In this document: positions 12,929-14,183 of the stretch, piece by piece
Numbering within the stretch: the first letter of the stretch is position 1
Layout of the letters: every line of letters starts with the position of its first letter
Origin: Cellvibrionales bacterium UBA2511
Lineage (GTDB): Bacteria > Pseudomonadota > Gammaproteobacteria > Pseudomonadales > Porticoccaceae
Direction of reading: 5' to 3'
Length of the DNA: 14,183 nt
NCBI GenBank assembly: GCA_002341315.1
Contig: DDNV01000015.1
Location: forward strand, 42,106-56,288
Notes under the pieces: generated by a model
Seen by the model: the letters and a program-made list of their open reading frames with translations, nothing else
The model's database searches: none
Told to the model about the DNA's origin: nothing
Program-made: the position numbers and the translations under genes

Positions 12929-14104
12929 GATAGGACTGAGCCGGGTGGCATTCAGCGCCGGGCGCACACCGGCCATCAGGCCGATCAGCATGGACACCAA
13001 CAGTGCCACCAGCACGATGTCCCCCTTCAATGCCACCGGCAGCCCCGGCACAAACAGCCGCACCGCCACCACCAGCAGGGCGATCACCAGCACACCGGCC
13101 AGTCCGCCCACCAACCCCAGCATCACCGCCTCGCCCAGAAACAGGTTGCGCACCTGACTGCGGGTGCTGCCCAGCGCCCTCAACAACCCCACCTCGGAGG
13201 TGCGTTCAGTCACGGTAATCATCAGGATGGTGGTGATACCGACGGCCCCCACCAGCAGGGAGATTGCCCCCAGTCCGCCGCCTGCGTATTTGAGAATGCG
13301 CAGAATGTTGTCCATGGTAGCCATCATCTGGTCCTGGGTGACGATGGTGAAATCCTCGAAACCGTGGCGCTCGATCAGCAGCCGTTTGATATTTTCCGTG
13401 AGCCGGTCGGTGGGCACGGCGGGACTGTAGAAAACGTCCACTTCCATGAGACTTTCGCGGTTGAATATCTGCAATCCCTTGTTCGCGGGGATGTAGATCA
13501 TGTCGTCCAGGTCGGTGCCGAGGAACTGCCCTTTCGGCGCCATCACGCCGATCACCCGGAAGCGGTTGCCGCCGATGTGGACAAACTCCCCCAGGGGATT
13601 GTCACCGCCGAATAGCTCTCCTTTCAGTTTACTGCCCAGTACCGCAAAGGCCCGCGCCCGCTGAATGTCTTCCTCGGGCAGAAACGAACCCTGTGACACC
13701 TCCAGTTTCCAGGCCTTGTCCGCCAGGGCGCCGACGCCGGCCACGTCGGTGTAGCGGCTGCGCCCCACCGCCTTGATCTGCGCGGTACCGAACACCACCG
13801 GTACCACCTGTTCCACCCCCGGGATGCGCTTCAGCGCTTCAGAGTCCTCCAGCGACAGGGGACGGGTGGTGTTGAGGATACCGCCCATGCCAAAGGTCTC
13901 GGTCTTGCCCGGGGTAATGGCGACGATATGGCTGCCGAACTGGGTAAACTCCTGGATCACGAATTGCCGCAGCCCCTCACCCAGAGAACTCAGCAACACC
14001 ATGGCGGCGATACCAATGGCAAAACCGACAATGGTCAGCACGGATCGCAGGCGCTGCATCCACAGGGCCCGGAAAATCCAGCGCAGGTAGTCGAGAAAAT
14101 TCAC
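12908..14104 (-). CDS. MacB/FtsX-type ABC transporter permease
   Basis: 398 aa. Topology is that of MacB-like permeases: one membrane helix at about 21-40, a large periplasmic core domain (about 50-255), then three helices near 275-300, 325-350 and 360-385. The motif ERTSEVGLLRALGSTRSQV between helices 2 and 3 is the cytoplasmic coupling region of the FtsX domain. The end ATRLSPIDALRAE is the usual closing helix. The start is GTG at 14104, overlapping the stop of the upstream permease (GTGA), with GGGGA eight bases before it, so translation is coupled. It would work with an ATPase probably encoded further right. Such systems export peptides, antibiotics or lipoproteins; substrate unknown. Confidence 0.92.
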   Translation of the reverse strand: MNFLDYLRWIFRALWMQRLRSVLTIVGFAIGIAAMVLLSSLGEGLRQFVIQEFTQFGSHIVAITPGKTETFGMGGILNTTRPLSLEDSEALKRIPGVEQVVPVVFGTAQIKAVGRSRYTDVAGVGALADKAWKLEVSQGSFLPEEDIQRARAFAVLGSKLKGELFGGDNPLGEFVHIGGNRFRVIGVMAPKGQFLGTDLDDMIYIPANKGLQIFNRESLMEVDVFYSPAVPTDRLTENIKRLLIERHGFEDFTIVTQDQMMATMDNILRILKYAGGGLGAISLLVGAVGITTILMITVTERTSEVGLLRALGSTRSQVRNLFLGEAVMLGLVGGLAGVLVIALLVVAVRLFVPGLPVALKGDIVLVALLVSMLIGLMAGVRPALNATRLSPIDALRAE

Positions 14105-14183
14105 AGGTTCTGTCCCCGCATGGCCAGCACCGGATCCAGAGCGGCTGCGCGCCGCGCCGGAATCAGCGAAAACAACAGTCCCG
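14101..14183 (-). CDS. ABC transporter permease, C-terminal end only
   Basis: The last 26 codons are seen, entering from the right window edge: GLLFSLIPARRAAALDPVLA, then MRGQNL and TGA at 14101-14103. The pattern PARRAAxLDPVxAxR is the standard C-terminal end of MacB/FtsX-family permeases. The gene is coupled to the next permease by a GTGA overlap. It suggests a heterodimeric permease, with both subunits encoded in tandem. Confidence 0.8.
   Translation of the reverse strand, partial: GLLFSLIPARRAAALDPVLAMRGQNL

Overview
The right two thirds of the window look like the chromosome of a Gram-negative gammaproteobacterium. The glnS-cysS pair, ppiB and lpxH sit together as they do in many gammaproteobacteria, the proteins read closely on their enterobacterial and pseudomonad counterparts, and LpxH means lipid A is made. 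A marine or environmental lineage (Cellvibrionales- or Oceanospirillales-like) is a guess from style; nothing here fixes the genus.

Layout, left to right. (1) 1-680, minus strand: the N-terminal part of a secreted beta-helix protein, probably an autotransporter passenger, cut by the window edge. (2) About 691-1086: gene-poor DNA ending in the right-hand end of an IS3-family insertion sequence (last ~35 codons of OrfB plus the terminal inverted repeat). (3) 1087-5956: a cluster of integron gene cassettes, all read on the minus strand, with six complete attC sites, one attC cut in half by the IS3 remnant, and one diverged attC-like site at the right edge. No integrase gene is present, so within the window this is a CALIN (cluster of attC sites lacking an integrase). 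In reading order (right to left) the cassettes carry a VOC/PhnB-like protein, a lipoprotein, a coiled-coil membrane protein, a BrnT/BrnA toxin-antitoxin pair, an unknown polar protein, a HEPN-domain protein with an RxxxxH motif, and a membrane-anchored DUF2726/zinc-ribbon protein. (4) 5957-6219: AT-rich junction with a strong hairpin and two possible very small ORFs. (5) 6220-10418, minus strand: a radical SAM protein, then cysS and glnS, with a 146-bp palindromic MITE-like element lodged exactly at the cysS stop codon. (6) 10587-12902, plus strand: an EamA/DMT transporter, ppiB and lpxH. (7) 12908-14183, minus strand: two translationally coupled MacB/FtsX-type ABC permeases, the upstream one cut by the window edge. 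A 19-bp unit repeated three times spans the convergent lpxH/permease ends.

The cassette array is the accessory part. Its base composition is visibly more AT-rich than the flanking housekeeping genes. Each cassette shows the expected architecture: a single gene or TA pair whose stop codon lies in or beside its own attC. The seven bases at the 5' boundary of every cassette are the exact reverse complement of the R'' box of that cassette's own attC, seven times out of seven. The cargo (a toxin-antitoxin pair, a HEPN candidate RNase, a nuclease-fold-like DUF2726 protein and two envelope proteins) suggests stabilisation and possibly defence functions, but most of the cassette genes have no proven function.
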